Shown here: positions 33,201 to 45,199 of the stretch, piece after piece
How the letters are laid out: every line of letters starts with the position of its first letter
Numbering within the stretch: the first letter of the stretch is position 1
Origin: Maylandia zebra
Lineage: Eukaryota; Chordata; Actinopteri; Cichliformes; Cichlidae
Direction of reading: 5' to 3'
NCBI RefSeq assembly: GCF_041146795.1
Contig: NC_135174.1
Location: forward strand, 17,788,878-17,852,877
Length of the DNA stretch: 64,000 bases
Notes under the pieces: generated by a model
Told to the model about the DNA's origin: nothing
Database searches by the model: none
Seen by the model: the letters and a program-made list of their open reading frames with translations, nothing else
Program-made: the position numbers and the translations under genes

Positions 33201-36200
33201 CTCAGACAGGCATTTAATTGATGTTCAGCTGATACTAAGGGGATACTACACCAGTATAATAACTGGGTCAAATTTAACCAATTCAGCAATTATGTCTAAT
33301 CGTCTCAACCTATGGTTGAAAAAGCACAACACACAGTGTTTGGATAATTAAATGCATGGATGAATGCATTTACAGCTTCTCTGTAACTGGTATATAATGA
33401 ATTGTACTTCAGGTCACAGAGCATCAATATTCACATTTGTATTCTGTAGCAGACTTTTTCCAATTATCAGTAAAATGAGCAAATACCCAAAACATCCAAA
33501 GCCTTGTGTATCATTATCTGGAGACAGTCAGACTAACCACAGGTGGGGATAGACAGGCTGAAGGAGACTGGAAATGAGAGAAGAGGGCTGCAGTTTGTCA
33601 CAGTGAAAGGGGTCTCTGTCTCTGAAAGGGGGGGGACAAGACCGTATCCCAGTTCTGTGCCACTGTCTCTGGAGAGAGATGCGGTCCAGATTATCCTGGA
33701 TGTGGCGACGAGGGGAATAAAGGAGCAGATGACCAGCTGTTAAAAAAACAGAGGTTTCCTAAGCAACCGCGTCTATGGGCGTGTTCGGGTTATTGTCTCT
33801 TACACTGTTAAGGTTAACCAACACTGTTTTGCGTAACAAACATAACTGGTGCTCTCTGTGTGGCAGATCGTGAACTCAACACCGCTCAGCCATAAAGACC
33901 TCAATGAAACCTAAGCAGAGGCTGCAACTAATGCAAGCCAAAGGGAGAGGTCCAACCAGAGGCTTAAAACGGTGCAGGCAATGAAAAACAAATGGGCTGT
34001 TTAATCATTTATAAAGAACACTATGTTGTTCGGTGCTCATTATTATTATTTGTGCAGTAAACAGGCCACAGTAGTTCTAAAGAGAATGAGGAAGTAACCC
34101 AGATGACTCAAAAATCAGGCATACCTCATACAACAACACACCTATACATTCAAAGGCCATTTCTGGTGAACCACACAACCTCTGGCTGAGTTACAACATC
34201 AATCCAGGACTCCGTAGTCTACTCACAACTACAGGCCAGTGGCCACTCTTCAGTGTTGATGATGTGCACATCCTGGACAGGGAGGAACGCTGGTTTGAGC
34301 AAGGAGTCAAGGAGGCCATTCACGTGAAAAGGAAAAGTCCATCTCTGAATGAGGAGGGGGCCATCTTCCAATGCTGTGACTGCAGCCATTCCCCAACTCT
34401 ATGTGAATGGTACTCATTGGTTGGTCATGACAATTTGCATATTAATGATCATGAAACTGACCGCTCGGCCCATTGTTAGCCAGCGGTGCTAGGGTCAGCC
34501 ATTATGCAAATGTGCTGTTTATGGGGTTTGGGAAAATTGCAGTCAGCTGAGACTACATTAGTCATTTGGTTGAGTGACGAAATGTTTCTCCCACTGAAAT
34601 CACACGAACAGATCGAGCTTCTGTGAACACTGCAGTCCCTGCTCTCTTGTCTGTGTCACATCTGTATAAAAAGCTACGCGTACACACAAACAGAGGCCAC
34701 AGATGACAGCTGCATTCACGCAACATTCAGCATCACATTTCAGCAGTGCTGCAAATGAGTGAACTTAGTTTTTGTGTTTCTGAATTTAATTGTGGTCAAA
34801 CAATTAGAGTATGTAACCGCCAACATCACTCCCTCTCATTAATCACTCTCTAGTTTGCTTGGTCACTGCTGCTGGCTCAGACGAAGAGTCCTGTCTTGAA
34901 AGATATCTTTACAAAGAGCGATTTAACAATTTAAATATCAAATTACTCATACAGTCTATACAAATATTCATTTTTTCTTGCTTTTTGAGTAAAAGAAAAT
35001 ATTAACGTCAGTAAGGATTTAAATATTTCTTTCATCAAGACCCGCTGTATCATTTAAGCGTTTCCTTAACTTCTTAAGCAGCATATATCGCCTCATAACC
35101 CCTGAAAAGACAGGACAACAGCAGCTGCATCTTCAACATCACAAGGATTAGACATGCCCTGACACGCACCTCTGAGGAATGGTTTCCATGAAACAATGAA
35201 TGATACTGATCTATCGCACTCACAGCCTGATAGGCTGGGAGTAAATAAGACCAGTTCCTGTAAACAAATACAGACTGAATTTTGTGTCTGGTGAGTCAGA
35301 AATGAATAAATAAGAATTTATTTCCCTCCTAGAGTAAATGACACTAAATCATTAAAGGTAAGAGAGGTTTAAAAAAAGTTCTCAATGACACAGAACAAGA
35401 GTAGTCAAGCTAGTCACAAATGAAAACAATGCAAACTCAACTCAAACTTCGAACTTCAGTCGTTGAAGCGCTTTACAAAACACAAGTGAAACTATGAACC
35501 CACACCCGGCAGGGTTTTACAAAGCTCAGCCACTTCCGGCTGGTTTGTTACGTACAGTTGTGGTGTACAAAGTGTCCAATCCATTCTGATTGTGCTGAAA
35601 CCTCCAAACCAGAAGTTGAAACAAAGCAGTCTGCTATTAAAACTCAAGATAAAATGGGTTGATGGTTTGGCATGCGTTCACGGTGTGAGAGTTTAAGTGT
35701 TTGCACTCGTGAGCAGTTTGCTCCTGGTTTGCTTAACGATAAATCATGAATCATGAAATATAAAACAAGTGTTTTGTAAACATTGAGCAAATTTCCCGTA
35801 ATTTCTTTTTTTTTAAAAATCACCCAATGTGAAACACATGGGCGATCTTACCAGCAAAAGTCGTATTTGTTTATGTTAATGATATTCAAAGTCACATTAT
35901 GCTGCTCAAATTGCATCTCCAACTGGGAGGAAAAAAGGTGATATTTACTCCTCGGTCTCTTAATCTTCAACCAGCCTGGTCTTGTCCATCATCGCAGCAA
36001 AGCTAACAACCAACACCCAGAAAGCCAAACCTCTTTCCTGCCACGGGTAAGTGGGATCTTGGATCTTTTTTGAAGTTAATCCTCAGATCCACGTCCAGCC
36101 AGACAAGCTTCTTAGTTTTATTTATGGGTACGTCAGTGTGTCAGCGGCCCCTGCCGCTTTTTCCACCGTGCCCTGGCAGATGAAAAAAGCTGCCTTCAGG

Positions 36201-36911
36201 TAGAGGTTTTCCAGCAGTACAGCAGAAGCATATAGCAACTGACCACAGTCTGAATGAAATTTGAAGCAGTTCACATAAAAATAAGCTTTTATGTATATCA
36301 CACAGAAATTCCACTCCTGAAATGCTGTTGATAAGAAATATAAATGGTTGTGCCGTCGCTAAACGCAGTACTAAATATTTCACGCAAGTAGCACTGTGAA
36401 TATTTACTACATTAATGAATATTATAACGATGCTTGAGCATGACTACAATCTTGTTTATTGGCTCTGTTACAGATAAAAAGGTTGCATGAAGCACACAAG
36501 AAAGAAATTTTGTACAGTTCTGGGAGGTCGACACATTTCTTCACAGCCGTCCTCTTTGTGTCACTTCACAAGTCTTCACATTCCAAAAAATACCCTGTGT
36601 TGCTTTAGGCGAGGGAGCTGACGGTGCATGCATGATGCAACGCACTGATCAGTATTTTCATACTGATGCAAAGCAGCATTGCACAGAGTTTACAAGCAAG
36701 TTGGCAGTTTAACACTGGCTAATGTGTGATCCAAGTGCAGCGGCTATTTGTGTTGTCATATGCAAATCTGTCAGGTTATAGTTAAAAAGGTTCAGGGCTC
36801 CAGTTCCTAGGAAAAAAAGGTTTAAGCCAAAATCAAATATCTTATTAACTTCAGATATTAGAAGCAAGAAAATAAATCTATCCCTCTATCTATCTATGTG
36901 TGTGTGTCAAT

Positions 36912-37896
36912 TAGGGCTGCCACAAACGATTATTTTGATAGTCGACTAGTCACCGATTATTTTTGCGATTAGTCGACTAATCAGATCATCATCCATTGGA
37001 CTACAGCTTATTGCACCAGCAGCATCTGGTCTTATATAACTATCATTAGCTTACAGCTTGAAGTGTTTGTGCTAACTAAAAATAAAGACAAGATGGTAGT
37101 TTATTAATTTTTAATGAAATTTGCAGATTGTTTCGGTGAAGTTTAATAAACTCCTTGCTTTCTAAAATATAACAGGACACCGGAGTATATTCTCCAGCAT
37201 CTCACACTTCTGATAATCAGCTGTCTGCTTGACAGTTTTAGCTGTGCAAAAACTATACCTTTAATCTCAGCCAAACCGATTTACTCAGGAACAAATAAAA
37301 TACTGAAAAAAGCCAAACAATAACATTTAAGTTATCTAAGTGACTTATATATATGTTTAACCTGACTAGCGAAAGACGGCGGTGGGTTTGAAAACGATTT
37401 GCCGGGAGTCCGGTGTTCTCACGGCTCTAGTTAGCCTTGCCCCCGCCTAGCTAACGAGCTAGTGGGTAACAGACGTCTCCGAAAACGTCGGAGCGCTTTT
37501 GAAAATATGTGGTGTCTTGATAAACTGAGCAGATATTTGAGGTTTACACAGCTACATTCTCGCCTGAAAATATGTTAAACGTTTATTTTGTGACCCAGAA
37601 AGAATAATAAGAGTAAAGTTAAAACTAACTAGCTGCCGCCATTGTTGACAGCTGCGCTATGAATTCTGGGACACAGCTTCTTCTTCTTCGGGGTTTAACG
37701 GCAGCTGGCATCCTTGGACATGCAGTGCTGCCATCTTCTGTTTCAGTCCGTTATTACACTCTTAAATCCTACTACTCATTCCTGCGTCCTTTGTGATCTT
37801 ACAAAGCTTCAAACGATGCGTCGACTATTAAATTAGTCGTCGACGATTTTAATAGTCGACATAATCGTGACTAGTCGACTAATCGTGGCAGCCCTA
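36912..37896. mobile_element. non-autonomous hAT-type DNA element, 985 bp
   Basis: The ends are inverted copies: TAGGGCTGCCAC at the left and GTGGCAGCCCTA at the right, continuing into mirrored stretches with repeated GTCGACTA motifs. The flanks are identical 8-bp duplications, GTGTCAAT (36904-36911 and 37897-37904), the size typical of hAT transposition. There is no transposase frame. Within dnmbp intron 1. Confidence 0.88.
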
Positions 37897-39785
37897 GTGT
37901 CAATCAATATCAACACAACAGTCCCCAGACATGCAATATTGCAAACTTTAGAGTAGAAAGAGTGAAATACCACGACAACTACTACATTTAACCTTTTTTT
38001 ATACAGATAGTCCCACTGAGATTCAATGTCTTATTTACAAGAGAGTTCTGTTTCAGACACGCATAATAAAATAATAATAAATAAACTGATAAAATCAAAC
38101 TATTCCAGAAGTGGAAAACTTTGTTGATTGCATAACATGCCTCTAACACCTTAATTAGGCCCAACTTTCAATTTGTCTTATTCCTTTAAACACCTATAAA
38201 TAAGCAACAGATTTACTAAGGAAACAAAATTACTGTGTGGCAGAAAGCAGTGGAAAATTCTGTAGGCATTCTGACAATGCACACGTTTTTTAATCAAATG
38301 CAGCCAGTTCATTTCAGCCATCATCATCAGTGCAGTTCACAAAGATCAGTGCAAAAGCAGGTCACAAATTACTACATCTGATGAGGTTACAAGTAAACAA
38401 CTCACAATAACAGTACTCAGCTGAATAACTTCAACACAGTTGTAGTTATTACACACAGGTCCACTGTATAAACCTACATATATCTGCCTATTACACCCAA
38501 CCTGTTGGATGTGTAGAATAAAACCTTAAAACATAATCTGCAATCAGATCCTGGGCGAGTTTTGGTGAATGAACTTACTGTTGATGTGTCACGTGAATAA
38601 ATGTGTGAGTTGTTTTAAGTCTTAAAGCATTTGTTAAAGTCAAAGAAAGGAATCTTACTCATAGTCAGCTATGGGCAACTAAAAGGGGGTAAATGAAAGT
38701 GATGTTGCAGAGCTCTGTGTGTATGCACTCGTAAATAAAGATGCTGCTAAATACAGACAGAGCAAACACAGAGGCTTTTGTACTTTCTGAAGTTTTCATT
38801 ATAGACCGCTCTCTGTAGAAAAGTGAACTGAAACCTGAAACATTGCGAACGACTCTGCTCGCTGTAAAAAAGTAACTTTGCTGCTTGTAATATAACCATG
38901 GATTAAATGCTTCTTGCATGCGGGAACTATTCTCCATCCCTCCACTTTACTTTCTGCTCTGTTAAAATACCAGAACATTGGAGCGTCCACACAGGTAGCA
39001 ACCACGAACAGGATAAAAGGTGGACTTGATGACTGCTACATCATCCACTGGTTTCTGAAATTTCGTTCTAAAGCGAGATTAGCATTTTAAAACACATAAG
39101 AGCTGTACAAAGTAAACATTGAGGTGGCTTCTAGGTTAAAAAAAACAAAAGTCCAGCAGAAGGCGATTGCTGTGATTGCCATCTCTGGTCCTACTGAAGT
39201 CTATGAGAAAACAGGTTACCGTCTCAACCTCTGTAACCACTTTCCTGTTGAGTTTATGGGCTCATTCACACATTTTTGGGTTATATTGAACAAAATATTG
39301 AAAATGAGAAAATTATTTCTATTTTTAAAATCTTGGTCGCACCATGTTTTTAACTCGGGTTTTTCCTGAGTTACAAAACCAGATACTCACTGGGTAAAAA
39401 CTTGTCCGTCACAAGTAAGGAGCCAATGAGCGTACAGTTTCAGTCAGACCTGCCTTTCTCGCCACATCCGTTATTATTGTAGCCAACATGGTGATGACAG
39501 AAACGCTCATCTCGAGGGTTCAAAACAGGATTTCAGACACCAATAAGCGACGTGGCAGTAGCTACATCCATCTTTTATACTTTCTGTGGAAACTAAAGCA
39601 AAGCTTTGATAAAGCACTAACAGCACTGAGCTATCAACCTGTGCTAATCATCATTATTACACAAATAAAATCAATTATATTAATATCAGTATTAGTGTTT
39701 TTGATATAATTAGTTAAGAAATATGGAAAACATAACATATATTCCCATATATAATATAAGGCAAAACTTCTTGAAGCTCTCAATT

Positions 39786-40680
39786 AGGGCTGGGCCATAT
39801 CATACCGTTCACGGTAATACTGTTATAATGTTGGGCAACGATAATATGGGTAAAACACGCGTGTGCAGTGCCTTTGTTTTCATACACACATGGCAGAAAA
39901 AGCATGGCAGCGATGCAGAATGAGAAGGGCGAAAGCGGATCGTTGAATGAAACGGATGAACCAGAATTGGTTTGTAAAAATGCTCCAACTTCAGTGGTGT
40001 GGGACTGGTTTGGCTTTCGTCCGTCAGATACACAACAAAGCAGTATTTTTGGTAGAGCATGCTAGCGGGCCGTCGTTATTACCGTGTTTTTTGGAAAATA
40101 TGGCACACTTTTTCTGAAAATCAAGAGTGCCCCTTATAATCCCGTGTGCCTTATGTATGAATTCTGGTTGTGTTTACTGACCTCGAAACGATTTTATGTG
40201 GAACACGGCCCTTGAAAATCTGTCAAATGTTTCAGTACGACTTTGCTAAGCTACGAAGCCACACCGCTTGATGGATTGTCGGAGCATTACGGCTACCGTA
40301 GGCAGGAGCCTCGCGGAGTGATACGTACTGTGCTTCAACATAATTTTACCGTATTGTGTGTGTATAACCTCTTTTTAAGTTTTGCGGATATTATACATGG
40401 TCATGCTGAGGATATGTCGGCCAATTTCCACTGGAAATGCCTTTTGGTTAAACTGTCAGCAAGGATTTGCATTTGCACTGTTACATTTCTGTATAACTTT
40501 AAAGCACATAAAACAGCTGCTTGTTTAAGTGAAAATACATTGATGGGGGTTTTTGCTCCAATAAAGTTGTGGAGTTGTAAAGTATTTTGTCTAGTGTCAA
40601 TTATATCGTCAGTTATATCGTTATCGCAAATGTTTTCAAATGTATATCGTGATAAATATCTTTGGTCATATCGCCCTGCC
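39786..40680. mobile_element. probable second hAT-like / composite MITE
   Basis: The left end (AGGGCTGGGCCATAT) and the right end (inverted AGGCAGGGCGATAT) are imperfect inverted repeats, with ATATCG-type subterminal motifs on both sides. The middle (about 40075-40370) looks like another fish repeat in which a GTGCCTTATAAT-type motif occurs. I could not find a convincing target duplication. Confidence 0.45.
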
Positions 40681-41554
40681 TCAGTCACAATAAGCCCCAG
40701 CTGTACTATAAAAACACTCCCCAGCCGGCCTGTTTGGTGTCATCTCAGCTAATTACTGCTCATTTTACTCATCAGGCCAGTGTCATATTTTCACCAAAAA
40801 CAGCAGACCACTCATCCCAACAATGAAAAACACAGAAAGAATGCCAGGATACTCCTTTATTATGTTCCCTCAGTTTCAAATACCAAAACAACAACACATT
40901 TAACATGTCTAATAATCAACATGCTGGTCGTTTCTTCCCCCCGACTTTGTAAAAGAATAACGCACTTCAAGATGTCAGTGACTCATCCTGACTCACAACA
41001 CAGAGAGCTGAGGATTATTTTTCCTGGATCTGAATGAAAGAAAAATAAAACAAGAGTGAAAAAACAAAGTCGCGTCAGGGGGGGGGAAAGGCATGTCCGG
41101 AGAAAATACATTTCAACCAAAAAGACAGGAGACCTGTGCTGGATGGTAACAGATTACATTTTAACTTTAGAAAATACCCACAACAAAACCCACAGAAAGC
41201 TAGAAGCCATCGACACGTGTTCTTTTTATTATGCGTTCATTAATGATATTGACTGTAACGTGTTAGGCGTTAACCCAAAGCAATAAAATGCCTCTTTGTA
41301 AAGTACAAGGGCCATTTCACAGAGTGGAAGATCCTCACTGAAGATCTTTCCATTATGATTTATGAGGTCTTGATAAGCACTTGGACTTGCATTAAAGCTT
41401 AATATCAGGTTTATATACATCTTCACAGTAAACACAACAGTACATAATGATTATTTCAGGGAGAATGAAACAGCTTCATTGGGACTAGCGTGTGTCACTT
41501 GGCACCGTCCTGTAGAAAGTAACAGGATTACGACAGACAGCTAAGTCAACAGCT

Positions 41555-41578
41555 GACACACACACACACACACACACA
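41555..41578. repeat. (CA)n microsatellite
   Basis: About 12 CA units between the hAT-like elements and the LINE. Confidence 0.85.
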
Positions 41579-42171
41579 GTGTAAACATACACACACTTCA
41601 CAGCTGACACGTCGCACAATGAACCTACTGTCTGACCTGGGACATGGCCCTGAAACGTCTTCACCTTTTAGTAAACTCTGTCTGTCTGCATATGTTTAAG
41701 AAAAATAGATTAACACAATTTAATTCTTTATGGTTTTTTCCGTTTGTTTCATTTTTTTAAGAGAAATGTCAGTAATATAACTAAAAGTAATATTGAGCAT
41801 GTCGGAGACAAAATTTGATTTGTAAATAACGCACTGAGGTATGTGGCGTTTAGAATAGAGGATGAAGGACGCATGTTTTTATCTGTTCCAGAGGCGCGCT
41901 TCCTCCCGGTTATGACTTACTGGGAGAAAAAAATGAGCGTTGGTCGATTTACAACCATCAAGCTAACAACAAGCTCTTAATGAGCTAAACCTCAAAACTC
42001 AAGACAAGATTAATGCTGTCTTTTGGATTAAAGCTGTGGCATCCACTCACTAATAAAAACCAGCATTTGCTGTTGTCTAGAGTTCGGAAAAGCCATAACT
42101 GAAAATGATTGCATGTTTTTTCATTCTGGAGATCAAACAGTGAGTTGATTGTTCAGGAACCAATCAGCAAA

Positions 42172-42187
42172 GGAATCACTAATGAGA
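42172..42187 (+). repeat. left target-site duplication of the LINE
   Basis: GGAATCACTAATGAGA, identical to 47709-47724. Up to three more A residues on the left may belong to it. Confidence 0.92.
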
Positions 42188-42189
42188 CT

Positions 42190-45100
42190 ACGCCAAGTAA
42201 AAACTGGAGATTTAATATATCACTACTTAAAGATGAAGACTTTATTAAATACTTTAAAAAGGAATGGACTTCATATTTAGACTTTAATGACACTCCCGGA
42301 ATATCTGCTTCTGTTCTATGGGAAGCAGGGAAAGCTGTGATGAGAGGTAAAATAATTTCTTTCTCATCACACAAAAAGAAAGAAGAAAACAAAAATATTC
42401 AGGAATTAGAAAAAAACATCAAATCACTAGAAGAAGCCTACGCGTCCCACCAAGATCAGGAAACATTGAACAAAATATGCAAAACAAAACTAGAATTAAA
42501 TGAAACTATTAATAAAAAAAACACAATTCCTTATACAAAGACTTCGCTTGCAGAATTTTGAACACAGTAACAAATCAGGTCGATCTCTAGCTAACCAGCT
42601 AAAAATAAATAAAGAAAAAATAACTATATGTGCTGCTAAAGATTTATCGGGGAACACAATATATGATCCTGGAAGAATAAACAACATTTTTAGGGATTTC
42701 TATGAAACTTTATACTCACCACAAATAAACCCATCTAAAAATGAAATTGATCTGTTTCTTGACAACGTAACTCTTCCAAAATTACTAGACAGTCAAGCAA
42801 TGGAACTGGATTCGCCACTGACGCCAAGTGAACTCCAGGAAGCCCTGATAAGTATGCCCAATAATAAGGCTCCAGGTCCAGACGGCTTCCCTGCAGAATT
42901 CTACAAAGAATTCTGGACAATTTTGGCACCAGTATTCCACGGAATGTTGCAGGAAATCGAGGAAAAGGGCAGACTACCACCAAATATGAATTCTGCCAAC
43001 ATTAGTCTCCTGCTAAAACCAGGCAAAGACCCTTTATTTCCCTCAAGCTATCGTCCAATTTCTCTTTTAAATGTAGACCTTAAAATAATCTGCAAAGCTC
43101 TCTCAAAGAGATTAGAGAAAATGACCCCCCTCTTAATTCATCCTGACCAAACTGGTTTCATAAAAGGTCGGCACTCCTCAACAAACACTCGTAGATTACT
43201 TAATTTAATAGACTACTCATACGATAAAAACATCGAAACCATAATATTATCTCTAGATGCAGAAAAAGCATTTGACAGAGTTAATTGGAAATTTTTATTC
43301 GCAACTTTACACAAATTTGGTTTTGGAAACTCTTTCATAAACTGGATAAGAATATTATACAATTCCCCAACGGCTCGTATCAGAACAAATGACCAGACAT
43401 CCTCCAGCTTCTGTCTCCTGAGGGGCACCAGACAGGGATGCCCACTCTCCCCTTCACTTTTTGCAATTTTTATCGAACCTCTAGCAGCAGCATTTAGACA
43501 GGCTACAACAATTAAGGGCATAAAATGTAAGAACATAGAACATAAAATCAGTCTCTATGCGGATGATGTGTTGCTTTTTCTGCAAAACACACAAACCAAC
43601 CTCTCTGAGGTAATTACTTTAATAAACTGGTTTTCAAGAGTTTCAGATTATTCAATTAACTGGCCAAAATCTACAGTTCTCCCCATTAACTGCTCCTTCC
43701 ATAATTCTTCCTCTGCCCCACTGCAATCCGGAAATATTAAATATTTAGGTATTAATGTCTCTCCTAAGCTTTCAGACTTAACTAAACTAAACCACATCCC
43801 ACTTCTAAAGAAAGTAGAAGGCGATCTGACTAGATGGAAATCTTTACCCATATCACTCATGGGAAGGGTCGCCACTATAAAAATGATGATCTTGCCAAAA
43901 ATAAATTACTTATTTTTGATGATCCCTAACAAACCATCACAAGATTGGTTCAGATCTCTGGATTCATATATTTCCAAATTCCTTTGGAAAGATAAACCCC
44001 CGCGTATTAGCTTAAAAACGCTACAAAGAACCAAGGATAGAGGAGGATTAGATCTGCCTAATTTTCACCAATACTTCTTAGCCAACAGGCTTCAGTTCAT
44101 CTCAGAATGGTTAAAACATACCTTCTTAGTTGAGCCCTGGCTAGATGTTGAACAGGCACTATGCAAGGATCTAGAGATTTCAGACCTACCATTTATTAGC
44201 TCAAACATCAAAAGACATGAATGCTTTAAAAGTATCAACATCAGCTTTTCTCTAACAGCATGGTGGGAGTTTCTAAAAATAACGGAGTCTTCATTAATCC
44301 CATGCAAACGTACACCTATCTGGAATAACCCTGACATATTACAAAACAATAATATGATTAATTTCCCAGAATGGAGTTGTAAAGGAATTAAATACTTAGA
44401 ACATATATTAGAGGGAACAGAATTTATTCCATTTGACAGACTAGTTGCACAATATGGGATCAACAAGACAAGGTTTTTAGAATATCAACAAATTAAATCC
44501 ATAGTAAAAAAGAAATTTAACCTCAGTCAAGTTGAATTACAAACACCACTAAGTGCGGCACATTTTCTTACTCTTAAATCCCCCAAATTATTATCTAAAA
44601 TATACAGAACACTTTCTAAATTAGATGAATCAATATCCCTTCCTACTGCAAAGTGGGAAGCAGATTTATCAGTCAACCTAGACCAAAACTTCTGGTCTCA
44701 GATTTGCGTAAAAACTTTTAAATTAATTAAAAATCCCAGTCTGCAATTAATACAATACAAAATACTTCATAGAGTGCACTATACAGGTCATCGGATGTTC
44801 AAGATGGGCTTTACATCTTCCAACAACTGCTCACACTGTCAAGGCAATACACCAGACAATTACATCCACGCTCTTTGGTTCTGTCCACCAGTGCAAAAGT
44901 TTTGGCGCGAGATATGTGAAGACTTATCAAAGTGTCTGAAATGTAACATTCCAACCTCCCCCTTAGTGTGTTTACTGGGCAGCTTAGATAATGTCACTTC
45001 AGAAAAGAATATAGCCCATATGATCTTCACTGCCCTATGCATTGCCAAGAAAACAGTCCTCATGAACTGGAAAAATAAAAATAATCTTAATTCTAACCAA

Positions 45101-45199
45101 TATAGAAATTATCTATTAGATTACATTAGTCTTGACACAGCCTCTGCCACCACATTAGATCAATTGCTCTGGGCCCCTTTTATCAGCTCCATCACCTAG
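42190..45199 (+). pseudogene. L1-type reverse transcriptase ORF (truncated, one frameshift)
   Basis: Open from 42500 to the stop at 45199 (899 codons). It has the RT motifs NNKAPGPDGFPAEFYKEFW, SLDAEKAFDRV, LRGTRQGCPLSPSLFAIF and the catalytic SLYADDVLLF (about residues 351-360). A C-x2-C-x9-H-x4-C zinc-knuckle-like motif lies near residue 760. The preceding piece (42190-42561) is the same protein in another frame. The shift coincides with a run of eight A at about 42515-42522, so a one-base slip is likely. The element cannot move by itself, because its 5' part is gone. Confidence 0.88.

Noticed and set aside
42109..42187. ORF start upstream of the LINE
   Set aside because: The first 26 codons are flanking intron read in frame by chance; the element starts after the target duplication.
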